DNA of 64,000 nt from an uncultured Hyphomonas sp. (GTDB taxonomy: Bacteria > Pseudomonadota > Alphaproteobacteria > Caulobacterales > Hyphomonadaceae). The notes under the pieces are model-generated. The model searched no databases and had not been told where the DNA came from. It saw only the letters and a list, made by a program, of their open reading frames with translations. The stretch lies in contig NZ_OY776147.1 in NCBI RefSeq assembly GCF_963675305.1, forward strand, positions 1,426,001 to 1,490,000, given 5' to 3'. Positions 51,896 through 61,448 of this stretch are shown here, one piece after another. Made by a program: the position numbers and the translations under genes. Within the stretch, counting starts at the first letter, position 1. Each line of letters begins with the position of its first letter.

Positions 51896-52651
51896 ATGCC
51901 GAGCGGGGACCCCGAGACAAGCGGACTAAAGTACAAGCGCGTACTTCTGAAGTTATCGGGAGAGGCCCTGATGGGCCCCGGCCAGTTCGGAATAGACATC
52001 CCGACCTGCGAAAAATTTGCCAAGGCGATCAAGGAAGCCCGGGAAGCCGGAGCGGAGATCTGCCTTGTGATCGGCGGCGGGAACATCTTCCGCGGTGTTG
52101 CCGGGGCGGCAAAAGGCATGGAGCGCGCCCAAGCCGACTCCATGGGCATGCTGGCGACGGTCATGAATGCGCTCGCCATGCAAAGCGTCCTGGAGAATAT
52201 GGACGTGCCGACGCGGGTGCTGTCCGCCATCCATATGGAAGCTATCTGCGAGCCCTATATCCGACGCCGCGCGCAGCGGCATATGGAGAAGGGCCGGATC
52301 GTTATCTTCGCTGCCGGCATTGGCAATCCGTTCTTCACGACCGATACGGGCGCGGCGTTGCGGGCCATCGAGATGAACTGCGACGCGTTGCTAAAGGGAA
52401 CGCAGGTAGACGGGGTTTATACCGCAGATCCCAAGCTGGATGCATCGGCTACGCGCTATGATGACGTGTCTTATCAGGAATTGCTGGTGAAAGACCTTCG
52501 TGTCATGGATTCGTCGGCTGTCAGTCTTATGCGTGACAACAATATCCCGATCGTGGTGTTCTCGCTGAAGGAAGAAGGATCGTTGCTGAAAGTGCTGCAC
52601 GGCAAGGGCACCTCGACGACAATTACGAACAAGGGAACGTCTGCGAAATGA
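51896..52651 (+). CDS. pyrH: Uridylate kinase
   Basis: This enzyme phosphorylates UMP to UDP and is a hexameric amino-acid-kinase-family protein (251 residues). RVLLKLSGEALMG at the start, VIGGGNIFRG for phosphate binding and GTQVDGVYTADPK for ATP binding are all present. I prefer the ATG at 51896 because AAGGGA lies nine bases upstream and the short Ser/Gly leader fits homologues. An ATG at 51866 has AGGAGG only two bases before it, which is too close. Its stop overlaps frr. Confidence 0.95.
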   Translation: MPSGDPETSGLKYKRVLLKLSGEALMGPGQFGIDIPTCEKFAKAIKEAREAGAEICLVIGGGNIFRGVAGAAKGMERAQADSMGMLATVMNALAMQSVLENMDVPTRVLSAIHMEAICEPYIRRRAQRHMEKGRIVIFAAGIGNPFFTTDTGAALRAIEMNCDALLKGTQVDGVYTADPKLDASATRYDDVSYQELLVKDLRVMDSSAVSLMRDNNIPIVVFSLKEEGSLLKVLHGKGTSTTITNKGTSAK

Positions 52652-53202
52652 GCTATGACAAGAAAGACCTTGAGCGCCGCATGGAAGGTGCTCTGACTTC
52701 GCTTTCAACGGAATTCAGTGGTCTGCGTACAGGCCGCGCGTCGGTGAACCTGCTCGATTCCATCATGGTGCCGGCTTATGGCTCGACTGTTCCGCTGAAC
52801 CAGGTGGCGTCTGTCACGGTGACTGACACGCGTATGCTGTCCGTCAATGTCTGGGACAAGTCTGTTGTGGGTGCTGCAGATCGTGCCATCCGGGAATCCG
52901 GGCTTGGCCTGAATCCGGTCGTCGACGGCCAGAACCTGCGCCTGCCGATTCCGCCGCTCAACGAGGAGCGCCGCAAGGAACTTCAGAAAGTGGCGGGCAA
53001 GTATGCAGAATCCGCACGCGTCGCGATCCGCAATATCCGCCGTGATGGCATGGATAGCCTGAAGGCGATGGAAAAGGACGGCGATATCAGCGAAGACCGT
53101 CATCACGCCCTGTCCGATGAAGTCCAGAAACTGACCGACATCTATGTCGCCAAGGTGGATGAAGCCCTGAAGGCCAAAGAAGCGGAGATCATGCAGGTCT
53201 GA
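52648..53202 (+). CDS. frr: Ribosome recycling factor
   Basis: RRF (184 residues) splits post-termination ribosomes with EF-G. The N-terminal helix-rich domain contains EFSGLRTGRASVNLLDSI and the small domain QVASVTVTDTRMLSVNVWD. The C-terminus LTDIYVAKVDEALKAKEAEIM is typical. The ATG overlaps the pyrH stop and the stop overlaps uppS. The pyrH-frr-uppS-cdsA-dxr order is widespread. Confidence 0.98.
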   Translation: MSYDKKDLERRMEGALTSLSTEFSGLRTGRASVNLLDSIMVPAYGSTVPLNQVASVTVTDTRMLSVNVWDKSVVGAADRAIRESGLGLNPVVDGQNLRLPIPPLNEERRKELQKVAGKYAESARVAIRNIRRDGMDSLKAMEKDGDISEDRHHALSDEVQKLTDIYVAKVDEALKAKEAEIMQV

Positions 53203-53963
53203 TGTCCGGCGAACCCGCCCCCGCTTCAGAGGGCGCCGGGGCACAGGGGCTGCCGGGGCCGCAGCACGTTGCCATCATCATGGATGGCAATGGGCGGTGG
53301 GCGAAAGCCCGTGGCTTGCCACGCGCCGCCGGGCATGAACGCGGGGTCGAGGCGCTGCGCCGGACGGTCGAAGCCGCGCCTGAACTTGGCATTCGCTACC
53401 TGACGGTATTCTCCTTCTCGACAGAGAACTGGCGCCGGCCGGCAGCGGAGGTGAGCGCCTTGTTCGGCCTGCTCAAGGCTTATGTTCAGCGGGATTTGGG
53501 GCGCCTGAAGCGGGAAGGCGTCTGTATCCGCGTGATCGGGCGCCGGGAAGGTCTGCCGGAGGATATCGCTGCGCTCGTGGACAAGGCTGAACGCGAAACG
53601 GCCCAGAATTCGGATTTCTATCTCAACATCGCCTTCAACTATGGTGGCCGTGAGGAAATCATCCGTGCCGCCCAGAAGCTCGCTGCTGTTATCGAGGCGG
53701 GAGAAGTTTCCGCTGACGCGGTCGATGAGGCGGTTTTCGCCCGGTTTCTCGACACGGACGGGATTCCTGATCCGGACCTTATGATCCGGACGAGCGGGGA
53801 GTACCGCCTGTCCAATTTCCTGCTCTGGCAGGCAGCCTATTCAGAGCTCGTTTTCACGGATGTGCTCTGGCCCGATTTCGACAAATCCACGCTTCAACAG
53901 GCGATTGCCGAGTTCCGAAGCCGGGAACGCCGGTTTGGCGCCGTGACGCCGGAGGCGCGCTGA
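53202..53963 (+). CDS. uppS: Isoprenyl transferase (undecaprenyl diphosphate synthase)
   Basis: This enzyme makes the C55 isoprenoid carrier lipid for peptidoglycan. The 253-residue cis-prenyltransferase has the signature HVAIIMDGNGRWAKARGLPR with the catalytic Asp, a GHERGVEALRR segment, FSTENWRRP and, at the C-terminal end, DLMIRTSGEYRLSNFLLWQ. The N-terminal 20 residues are a Gly/Pro-rich leader. It overlaps both neighbours by one base. Confidence 0.97.
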   Translation: MSGEPAPASEGAGAQGLPGPQHVAIIMDGNGRWAKARGLPRAAGHERGVEALRRTVEAAPELGIRYLTVFSFSTENWRRPAAEVSALFGLLKAYVQRDLGRLKREGVCIRVIGRREGLPEDIAALVDKAERETAQNSDFYLNIAFNYGGREEIIRAAQKLAAVIEAGEVSADAVDEAVFARFLDTDGIPDPDLMIRTSGEYRLSNFLLWQAAYSELVFTDVLWPDFDKSTLQQAIAEFRSRERRFGAVTPEAR

Positions 53964-54787
53964 TGGGAGACTGGACGCCCCGGGAGCTCAGGTTTTCAAA
54001 TCTGGGCCTTCGCCTCATATCGTCAGCGATTCTGATTCCCTTGGGCCTGGCGGCTGTCTGGTCCGGCGGTTGGGGGCTGGCGGTGGCCTGCGCGGCGGCG
54101 GCCGGCGTGATGGCCTGGGAATGGGCTCATATCAGCGGATTCGTCAAACCGGCCCTGCTGGTGGCGTTTGCCGCCCTGACCTGTCTGGCGCTTCCTCTTG
54201 GCAATGTTGGAATCGCGCTCGGTGTCATTCTTGCGGGCGCGGTGTTCGCGGCGATTGTCGCAAAAGGCGCCTGGAACCATCGCGGAAGCGCTGTGTTCGG
54301 CTTGATCTATGTGACCTTGATGCCTGTCTCGCTCTGGCTGTTGCGGGAGGGGCCCTGGGATGGCCGGTCTGCTGCGCTTTATTTCATGTCCTTTGTCTGG
54401 GCATCGGACGCAGCCGCTTACTTTACGGGCCGCGGGCTTGGTGGTCCGCGCCTTCTGCCGAAGGAAAGCCCCAACAAGACCTGGAGCGGTGCCTCCGGAG
54501 CAGTAGTTGCATGTATTGTGTGCGGGGTGGCCGCCGCAGACATCCAGATGGTGCCGTTTGCCGGATGGATCATCGCAGGCATTGCGATTTCGGTCGTTGC
54601 TCAGCTGGGAGACCTGTTTGAGAGCGGTCTGAAACGGCGGTTCCGGGTCAAGGACTCAGGTTCGATCCTGCCAGGACATGGCGGGGTCATGGACCGGGTC
54701 GACGGTCTTGGCGCCGTGGCCTTTTTTGCGGTGCTGGCATTCCACATTGCGCCCAACCTGCCGGATATGCTTGGGCTTCAGGCATGA
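53963..54787 (+). CDS. cdsA: Phosphatidate cytidylyltransferase
   Basis: This integral membrane enzyme makes CDP-diacylglycerol for phospholipid synthesis. The 274-residue protein has about seven hydrophobic segments. The C-terminal family signature is spread over SFVWASDAAAYFTGR, PKESPNKTWSGASG and SGSILPGHGGVMDRVDGL. The start shares one base with the uppS stop and the end overlaps dxr by four bases. Confidence 0.95.
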   Translation: MGDWTPRELRFSNLGLRLISSAILIPLGLAAVWSGGWGLAVACAAAAGVMAWEWAHISGFVKPALLVAFAALTCLALPLGNVGIALGVILAGAVFAAIVAKGAWNHRGSAVFGLIYVTLMPVSLWLLREGPWDGRSAALYFMSFVWASDAAAYFTGRGLGGPRLLPKESPNKTWSGASGAVVACIVCGVAAADIQMVPFAGWIIAGIAISVVAQLGDLFESGLKRRFRVKDSGSILPGHGGVMDRVDGLGAVAFFAVLAFHIAPNLPDMLGLQA

Positions 54788-55995
54788 GTGCCAGACGTGC
54801 CATTTCCGTTATGGGATCGACAGGTTCCATCGGGTGTTCTGCACTTGATGTGATCCGCCATGCCAATGCGAAAGGTGGCGACACCTTTGAGGTCGTCGCG
54901 CTGACTGCCGGCAGCAACGCGGAAAAGCTGGCTGAGCAGGCCCTTGAGTGCCGCCCGCAGATCGCCGTGATCGCCGATGAAAGCCAACTGCCGGTCTTGC
55001 GGGAAAAGCTGTCCGGGTCGGGGATTGAGGCGGCTGCTGGCTGCGCTGCCGTTACTGAGGCCGCAACACGTCCTGCGCGGGTACTCGCGGCGATTGTCGG
55101 TGCAGCCGGGCTGGAGTCGACCCTGGCGGCTGTGCAGGCCGGAAATGATGTCGCGATTGCCAACAAGGAGAGCGTAGTCTGCGGCGGGCGCCTGATCCTG
55201 GAAGAGGCCAGAAAGGCAGGGGTGAATGTCCTGCCCGTCGATTCCGAACACAGTGCGATCCATCAATGCCTGGGCGATGGCCGGCAACTCGAAAGCCTGA
55301 CGATCACAGCATCGGGCGGTCCGTTTCGTACGGCGACTGTAGAACAGATGCGCGCAGCGAGCCCTGAGGCGGCGGCAGCGCACCCGAACTGGGCCATGGG
55401 CATCAAGAATTCCATCGATAGTGCCACCCTGATGAACAAGGCGCTGGAGCTGATCGAGGCGGCCTACCTGTTCGATGTGGCAGCTGAGCGGATCGACGTG
55501 ATCATTCACCCGCAGTCGATCATCCATGGCATGGCGCATTTCACCGATGGGTCTGTGATCGCCCAGCTCGGCGCGCCGGATATGCGCACGCCGATCTCCT
55601 ATGCCCTGGGATGGCCTGACCGCGTTGAAACCACAGTTGACCGCCTGGATCTGGTCCGTCTCGGCAAGCTCGATTTCGAGCCGGTGGACAGTCAGAAATT
55701 TCCCGCTGTGGCGCTTGCAAGGGAGGCTTTTGCCGCCGGACCGGGCGCCACAACGGTATTAAATTGCGCTAATGAAACCGCCGTTTCTGCATTTATTGCG
55801 GGCCAATGCGGGTTTCTGGACATAAGCTGGGTGGTAAAGGAAGTGTTGAGTCGCTTCCTCTCCGGCAATATGGCCGGATTGGCATGCAGTTCGCTAGAAG
55901 AGATCGGCATTCTGGACCGATACGCGCGTTCTGCCGCTGAAGATGTCTTGAAGCGGGCCCCGGGTGGTGGGGCGGAGGGTAGAACGCTTGGGTGA
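54784..55995 (+). CDS. dxr: 1-deoxy-D-xylulose 5-phosphate reductoisomerase
   Basis: This enzyme converts DXP to MEP in isoprenoid synthesis, which feeds UppS. The 403-residue protein starts with an NADPH Rossmann motif, MGSTGSIGCSALDVI; IANKESVVCGG is the substrate region; LPVDSEHSAIHQCL has the metal-binding Asp, and a TASGGPF loop closes over the substrate. The start overlaps cdsA (ATGA) and its last codons overlap the likely rseP start. Confidence 0.97.
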   Translation: MSARRAISVMGSTGSIGCSALDVIRHANAKGGDTFEVVALTAGSNAEKLAEQALECRPQIAVIADESQLPVLREKLSGSGIEAAAGCAAVTEAATRPARVLAAIVGAAGLESTLAAVQAGNDVAIANKESVVCGGRLILEEARKAGVNVLPVDSEHSAIHQCLGDGRQLESLTITASGGPFRTATVEQMRAASPEAAAAHPNWAMGIKNSIDSATLMNKALELIEAAYLFDVAAERIDVIIHPQSIIHGMAHFTDGSVIAQLGAPDMRTPISYALGWPDRVETTVDRLDLVRLGKLDFEPVDSQKFPAVALAREAFAAGPGATTVLNCANETAVSAFIAGQCGFLDISWVVKEVLSRFLSGNMAGLACSSLEEIGILDRYARSAAEDVLKRAPGGGAEGRTLG

Positions 55996-57157
55996 GTTGC
56001 TGAGCCAAGGTCCTTTGTTTCTGGCTTGCCTCATCTTCATGATGGGCATTGTCGTTATTGTGCACGAGTTCGGCCATTACCTTGCCGGACGGGCCTTCGG
56101 TGCGGCAGTCGAATCCTTCTCCGTTGGCTTTGGAAGCCCGCTCTATGAGCGAAAAGACAAGCGCGGCACGCGCTGGCGTATCAACTGGATCCCGCTCGGC
56201 GGTTTCGTAAAATTTGCTGGCGAGGCCCAGACCGCCGCTGACATCGGAAAACTGGAAAACGGCCTTGTTGGCCGGCCTTATCCCGAACTCGGCGTCGGCC
56301 AGCGGTCGATTGTCAGCCTGGCCGGCCCGCTCGCCAATTTCGTGCTGGCGAGCCTGATTTTTGCGCTCATGCTCGGCACGTTCGGGCGTCCGAACGTGGA
56401 AGTGGGCATCTACTCCGTCTCGGAAGGCGGCGCGGCTGCGATCGGCGGAATGGAAGCCGGTGATATTATCCTGTCCACCAATGGCAAAGCTGTGACGACA
56501 CCGAGCGATGTCCAGCTGGCTGCTGTGCTGAACCCCAATACACCTGTGAATTTCGTGGTACGCCGGGGTGAAGTGGAGCAGTCACTGACTGTAACCCCAC
56601 AGGAAATTGTCCGTGAAAATGAGCTGGGACAGCAGGTGCCCCAGGGCACGATCGGCGTCCAGCTGGCGAATGTAAGCATTCAGGAGCCGACCCGCTACAA
56701 TCCGGTCGAGGCGCTCGGGCAGGGCGTCCTGCAGACCGGCAAGACACTTGAGCAGACTGTGACCATGCTAAACCGGATCATAACCGGACGCATGTCGATC
56801 CATACCATGTCCGGCCCCGTGGGAATCGGAGATGTGTCACGGCGTATCGTGAACGAGGTCTGGGCTCAGGAAGACGTTTCGGTCGGCACGCGGCTGTCCG
56901 AACTGTTCTGGATGCTGCTGGGCATGTGCGCCTCGATTTCCATCGGGATTGGCTTCTTCAACCTGCTTCCGCTGCCGGTATTGGATGGCGGACACCTTGT
57001 GTTTAATGCATACGAGGCCGTGACCGGCCGCCACTTGCCGGAAAAAGTGCAGGAGGTGAGCCTGACTTTCGGTCTCATCCTGTTATTGGGGATGGTCGTC
57101 GTCATCACGTGGGGCGATGTCATCGAAACCGGCCTTTTTGGCGGCGGGGGCGGTTGA
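55988..57157 (+). CDS. rseP: Site-2 membrane metalloprotease RseP
   Basis: This intramembrane zinc protease (389 residues) would clip anti-sigma factors or signal peptides. VIVHEFGHYLAGRAF has the HExxH zinc site in the first membrane helix, and PLPVLDGGHLVFNAYE carries the LDG motif near the C-terminus. One PDZ-like region is seen at about 125-200. I chose the TTG at 55988, which overlaps the dxr stop, because GGAGGG lies eight bases upstream; a GTG at 55964 is the alternative. It precedes bamA, a common neighbour. Confidence 0.92.
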   Translation: MGELLSQGPLFLACLIFMMGIVVIVHEFGHYLAGRAFGAAVESFSVGFGSPLYERKDKRGTRWRINWIPLGGFVKFAGEAQTAADIGKLENGLVGRPYPELGVGQRSIVSLAGPLANFVLASLIFALMLGTFGRPNVEVGIYSVSEGGAAAIGGMEAGDIILSTNGKAVTTPSDVQLAAVLNPNTPVNFVVRRGEVEQSLTVTPQEIVRENELGQQVPQGTIGVQLANVSIQEPTRYNPVEALGQGVLQTGKTLEQTVTMLNRIITGRMSIHTMSGPVGIGDVSRRIVNEVWAQEDVSVGTRLSELFWMLLGMCASISIGIGFFNLLPLPVLDGGHLVFNAYEAVTGRHLPEKVQEVSLTFGLILLLGMVVVITWGDVIETGLFGGGGG

Positions 57158-57197
57158 GCCGGCCGGATCAGGGACTAATCAGAGAGTTTATTCGACG

Positions 57198-59759
57198 ATG
57201 CGTAAGTTTCTTGCAGCGACCTTTATGGCGACCAGCGTGTTCGCGCTTCAGAGCGTGGGTGGCGTGGCTGGTGCAGCTCAGGCGCAGGAAGACAATCGGT
57301 ATGGAGGTACGATCCGTTCGATTGTCGTCCAGGGCAACAAGCGTATCGAGGCACGGACGGTTCAGTCCTATCTGCTGCTCGAACCGGGTGACACGTTTGA
57401 CCCGAACCGGATCGACCTGTCGCTGAAGACGCTGTTCGCGACGAACCTGTTCGCAGACGTTTCCATTGATCGCCTGGGCGATGATCTCATCGTTCGCGTT
57501 GTGGAGAACCCGATCATCAACCGCGTGATCTTCGAGGGCAACAAGGCGCTTAAAGAAGACAAGCTCAGGGAAGAAATTCAGGCTGAGCCGCGCGGCATCT
57601 TCACGGCCGCCCGTGTGCAGAGCGATGTTCAGCGTGTGCTTGAGCTTTACCGGCAGTCCGGCCGCTTCGCCGCGAAAGTGGAGCCCCAGTACAAGCCGCT
57701 GGAGCAGAACCGCGTCGATTTGATCTTCCAGATCACCGAAGGTCCGGTCACCGGCGTCCGCTCGATCAACTTCATCGGCAACGAAGCCTATTCCGACTCC
57801 CGCCTGCGTAGCGAGATCGTGACCAAGCAGTCCCGCTTCTGGCGCTTCTTCAGCTCGAACGACAATTACGACCCGGGCCGCCTGGAATATGACCGGGACC
57901 AGCTGCGCCAGTTCTACCAGAACAAAGGGTATTACGATTTCCGCGTGACCTCGGCCGTGGCTGAGCTGACACCGGACCAGAAAGACTTCTACATCACCAT
58001 GACGGTGGATGAGGGGCGCCAGTATGACTTCGGCGAAGTCAAGGTCGAGACGGCACTTGAGAAGCTGAATGCGGAGGCCTTGCGGGCAGCGGTTCCGATC
58101 CAGGAAGGCGCCTTGTTCCGGGGTGACCTGATCGAAAGCACGATCGACTCCCTGACATATGCTGCAGGTATCGCCGGCTATGCTTTCGTCGACATCCGTC
58201 CGCAACTCGATGTGAACCCGGAAACGGGCCGTATCGATGTCACTTTCGTCGTGGACGAAGGCCCGCGCGTCTACATCGACCGGATCAACATTGTCGGCAA
58301 CACGCAGACGCTGGACCGCGTAATCCGCCGGGAACTGAGAATTTCAGAAGGCGATGCCTTTAACAGGATCCTCCTCGACCGGTCCAAAAACCGGGTTCGG
58401 GCACTTGGCTACTTCAAGGAAGTCGAGATTGAGGAAGTCCCGACGGATGAGCCGGACCGCACAGTTGTCAATGTGAGCGTTCAGGAGCAGCCCACGGGTG
58501 AGCTGTCCTTCGCAGCGGGCTTCTCCTCGGTGGATTCCTACCTGATCGACCTGTCGGCCAGCCAGCGGAACCTGCGTGGCCGCGGTCAGTCCGTGGTCGC
58601 ACGCGTGTCGTCGTCCAGCCGTCAGCAGGTGGTCGATCTTCGTTTCACCGAGCCGCGCTTCCTGGACCGGAACTTGTCTGCAGGTATCGACGTCTTTGCG
58701 ACCCGCCAGGACTTTGGCGACATTTCGTACTTCACCAGCGATACCTACGGTGCCGGTGTTCGTGTCGGTTTCCCGCTGACAGAGCGTATGCAGCTGGGGC
58801 TGTCCTATCGTCTGCAATATGACGATATCGATGTGACGGACATTCCGCTCCTGATCGACCTCGAGACCGGACAGCGCTCGACGCGCCTGATTCAGACGGG
58901 CGGGGCGGATACGCCCAACGATGAGACGGATGATACATTCCGGCGTGCCGGACCGGATGACGTTATTGACGGCCAGGAAACCGTTCTGGACCGCTGTGAC
59001 CCGACTTATCTCTTTCGCGAGACAATCTGCCGGTCGGAACGCTCCGATCTTTCGAGCATCATCGGCTATCAGCTTTTCTGGGACCGGACGAACGATCCGA
59101 TCACGCCAACGCGCGGTTTTGATATGTCCCTCAGCCAGGACCTCGCCGGCATCGGTGGTGACGTGCACTATCTGCGCACTGAAACGCGCGCCTCCTTTTA
59201 TCGCGGTATCTGGAAAGGTGTTGTCGCCAGCGCACGCCTGTCCGGCGGCTATGTCTTCCCGCTGGAAAATGGCGAAGGCATTCGTATCAATAACCGCTTC
59301 TTCCGGGGCGGTTCGACCTTCCGCGGATTTGATGTTGCCGGTCTCGGACCGCGTGAGATCCTCCAGGTGGTCGACCCGGAAACCGGTGAAATCGTTGCGA
59401 CCCGCCGCCTGAACGCGCAGGGGGGGAACCTGTATTATCAGGGTACGTTCGAACTGAGCCTGCCCAATGTTTTCCCGGAAGAGTATGGTATCAAGAGCGC
59501 CCTGTTCGTCGATGCCGGTTCGCTGGGGACGCTGCGCGGTCCCGACAAGGCGCCGACATTCTATACAACGGACCCGATCACCGGGTTGCCTGCCGTGCAA
59601 TTGACAAAAGAAGCCGCGTCGTTGCGTGCTGCGGCCGGTCTGAGCGTGTTCTGGAACTCGCCTTTCGGCCCGATCCGCTTCGACTTCTCACAAATCCTCC
59701 GAAGCGAGGACTATGACCGGACAGAGACGTTCCGGTTCTCGACGTCAACCCGCTTCTAA
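57198..59759 (+). CDS. bamA: Outer membrane protein assembly factor BamA
   Basis: BamA inserts beta-barrel proteins into the outer membrane. The 853-residue protein has a signal peptide ending near AAQAQ, five POTRA domains (about 40-410) with repeated GNK or GNT motifs, then a barrel with the conserved FFRGGSTFRGFDVAGLGP of loop 6. The last residue is Phe, the normal barrel-end signal. Cys600 and Cys611 in an extracellular-loop segment (DRCDPTYLFRETICR) may form a disulfide. I chose the ATG at 57198 because the signal peptide starts there. ompH follows 26 bases later. Confidence 0.96.
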   Translation: MRKFLAATFMATSVFALQSVGGVAGAAQAQEDNRYGGTIRSIVVQGNKRIEARTVQSYLLLEPGDTFDPNRIDLSLKTLFATNLFADVSIDRLGDDLIVRVVENPIINRVIFEGNKALKEDKLREEIQAEPRGIFTAARVQSDVQRVLELYRQSGRFAAKVEPQYKPLEQNRVDLIFQITEGPVTGVRSINFIGNEAYSDSRLRSEIVTKQSRFWRFFSSNDNYDPGRLEYDRDQLRQFYQNKGYYDFRVTSAVAELTPDQKDFYITMTVDEGRQYDFGEVKVETALEKLNAEALRAAVPIQEGALFRGDLIESTIDSLTYAAGIAGYAFVDIRPQLDVNPETGRIDVTFVVDEGPRVYIDRINIVGNTQTLDRVIRRELRISEGDAFNRILLDRSKNRVRALGYFKEVEIEEVPTDEPDRTVVNVSVQEQPTGELSFAAGFSSVDSYLIDLSASQRNLRGRGQSVVARVSSSSRQQVVDLRFTEPRFLDRNLSAGIDVFATRQDFGDISYFTSDTYGAGVRVGFPLTERMQLGLSYRLQYDDIDVTDIPLLIDLETGQRSTRLIQTGGADTPNDETDDTFRRAGPDDVIDGQETVLDRCDPTYLFRETICRSERSDLSSIIGYQLFWDRTNDPITPTRGFDMSLSQDLAGIGGDVHYLRTETRASFYRGIWKGVVASARLSGGYVFPLENGEGIRINNRFFRGGSTFRGFDVAGLGPREILQVVDPETGEIVATRRLNAQGGNLYYQGTFELSLPNVFPEEYGIKSALFVDAGSLGTLRGPDKAPTFYTTDPITGLPAVQLTKEAASLRAAAGLSVFWNSPFGPIRFDFSQILRSEDYDRTETFRFSTSTRF

Positions 59760-59785
59760 TCGCAAGCCCCAGAATGGAGACTGCT

Positions 59786-60382
59786 ATGTCCCACCTCAAG
59801 AAACTCTTGTTCGCGTTCGCGTTGCTTATCGGCAGCGCGTCCTTCACCGCACCGACGGCTGCTGCACAAGGCAGCAACGTCATTGCCATCGACGAAGTAA
59901 AAATCCTTCGCGAAAGCAAAGCCGGCAAGGACATGGCGACCAAGCTCAACAACATCGAAACACAGATGAACAACGAGCTGACCCCCGAGCGGACCACCCT
60001 GCAGAATGAAGGCAAGACGCTGGACGGCAAGCTTCAGGGCAAGTCCCGCGAACAGGTGAATGCCGACGCGGCTCTGGTTTCCGAGCTGAATGCCTATCAG
60101 GCCAAGGCCAACGCTTTCGCGGCGAAAGCACAAAAAGCCTCGCAGGAGTTTTCGCTCACGGAACGTGTTGCCCTGGCAACGTTCAACAAGGCACTCGAGC
60201 CGGTGCTGCTTCAGGTGATCCAGGAGAAAAACGCCCAACTCGTCGTTTCCAAGAGCTCGGTTATCTACTCCGCGGACTCGATCGATGCGACGGCCCTGGT
60301 GATTCAGAAGCTGGACGCAGCGACGCCGACGCTGGCCGTAACCCGTCAGAAAATTCCGGATCAGCCGGCAAATCCGCAGTAA
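59786..60382 (+). CDS. OmpH/Skp-family periplasmic chaperone
   Basis: This 198-residue protein has a signal peptide ending near TAAAQG. The mature part is rich in Lys, Glu, Gln and Asn with heptad-like helices (about 45-125), as in Skp, a trimeric chaperone that holds unfolded outer-membrane proteins. The ATG at 59786 has GGAG six bases upstream and is preferred over 59774. Its position between bamA and lpxD is the usual one for skp. The sequence is diverged, so I do not give it a symbol. Confidence 0.85.
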   Translation: MSHLKKLLFAFALLIGSASFTAPTAAAQGSNVIAIDEVKILRESKAGKDMATKLNNIETQMNNELTPERTTLQNEGKTLDGKLQGKSREQVNADAALVSELNAYQAKANAFAAKAQKASQEFSLTERVALATFNKALEPVLLQVIQEKNAQLVVSKSSVIYSADSIDATALVIQKLDAATPTLAVTRQKIPDQPANPQ

Positions 60383-60393
60383 CGGAGCATAAT

Positions 60394-61410
60394 GTGACAG
60401 TCGATCCGCGGTTCTATGCGCCATTGGGGGCTTTGACGCTTGGGCAGGTCGCGGAGATGACTGGCGCGCCGCTGGACGGCGACGGCGAGTTACCTGTCAC
60501 GGGTATCTCGTCCGCCGGCCAGGCTCAGCCGGGTGACCTTGTCTTCCTGGACGGCGATGGAAAGTCCGCGCCCCAGATTTCTCCGCATGGCGGAGTTTTC
60601 GTGACCAATGAAGCGAACTTGCGGCATGTGCCGGAAGGGGCTTCCCGGCTCGTCGTCCGGTTCCCACGCTATGCCCATGCAATCGCCGCGCTGGCGATGT
60701 ACCGGCCACGTCACCTGGACTGGACTGGTGACGCCCGCATTGCGCCCGATGCGCAGGTACATGAGACGGCCAGAGTGTCGCCGGGGGCCGTTGTCGGACC
60801 AGGTGCTGTTATCGGTGAAGGCAGCTGGATCGGTCCGAATGCGTCGATCGGGCCAGGTGTCCAGATCGGTCGGCATTGTCAGATCGGTGCAAATACAAGT
60901 GTCTTCTGTGCGCTTCTCGGCGATCACGTCACTTTGCTGGCCGGCGCGCGGATCGGCGAAAATGGTTTTGGCGTTATGGCGGCGCCCGATGGGCAGCGTG
61001 ATGCACCTCACTTTGGCCGGGTGATCCTGCAGGATCATGTCACTGTCGGCGCGAATACCTGCATCGACCGCGGCGTGTTCGAGGACACGATCCTCGGCGA
61101 GCGTACCAAGATCGATAATCTTTGCCAGATCGCGCACAATGTCGTTTTCGGACGCTCGGTCATCATGGCCGCTTTTGGCGGCATCTCGGGTTCGGTTCGG
61201 GTTGGCAATCAGTCCATGCTTGGCGGACGTGTCGGCATCGCCGATCATGTCCGGGTCGGAGAAGGGGTCAGCCTGGCCGCTTCCTCAGGCCTGTTCCGCA
61301 ATGTCGAAGACGGCGAAACATGGGGCGGCACGCCTGCAAAACCGCTTCGTCAGTGGATGCGTGAAGTCGCCTGGTTGCAGAAACAGGCAAACCCGAAGAA
61401 AAATAGCTGA
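60394..61410 (+). CDS. lpxD: UDP-3-O-(3-hydroxyacyl)glucosamine N-acyltransferase
   Basis: This enzyme adds the second acyl chain in lipid A synthesis. The 338-residue protein has an N-terminal uridine-binding domain and about ten left-handed beta-helix hexapeptide repeats (for example ASIGPGVQIGRHCQIGAN). The catalytic His is in CQIAHNVVFG near residue 250. The start is GTG at 60394 with GGAG seven bases upstream; the ATG two bases earlier is followed by a stop. Unlike many proteobacteria, fabZ does not follow, and lpxA begins 38 bases later. Confidence 0.95.
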   Translation: MTVDPRFYAPLGALTLGQVAEMTGAPLDGDGELPVTGISSAGQAQPGDLVFLDGDGKSAPQISPHGGVFVTNEANLRHVPEGASRLVVRFPRYAHAIAALAMYRPRHLDWTGDARIAPDAQVHETARVSPGAVVGPGAVIGEGSWIGPNASIGPGVQIGRHCQIGANTSVFCALLGDHVTLLAGARIGENGFGVMAAPDGQRDAPHFGRVILQDHVTVGANTCIDRGVFEDTILGERTKIDNLCQIAHNVVFGRSVIMAAFGGISGSVRVGNQSMLGGRVGIADHVRVGEGVSLAASSGLFRNVEDGETWGGTPAKPLRQWMREVAWLQKQANPKKNS

Positions 61411-61448
61411 TCGGCGCTTGTTTTACGCCAATCAGAAGAGATGCCGCG

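Noticed and set aside
61411..61448. Degenerate fabZ between lpxD and lpxA
   Set aside because: Only 38 bases are available, so not even a remnant domain fits.
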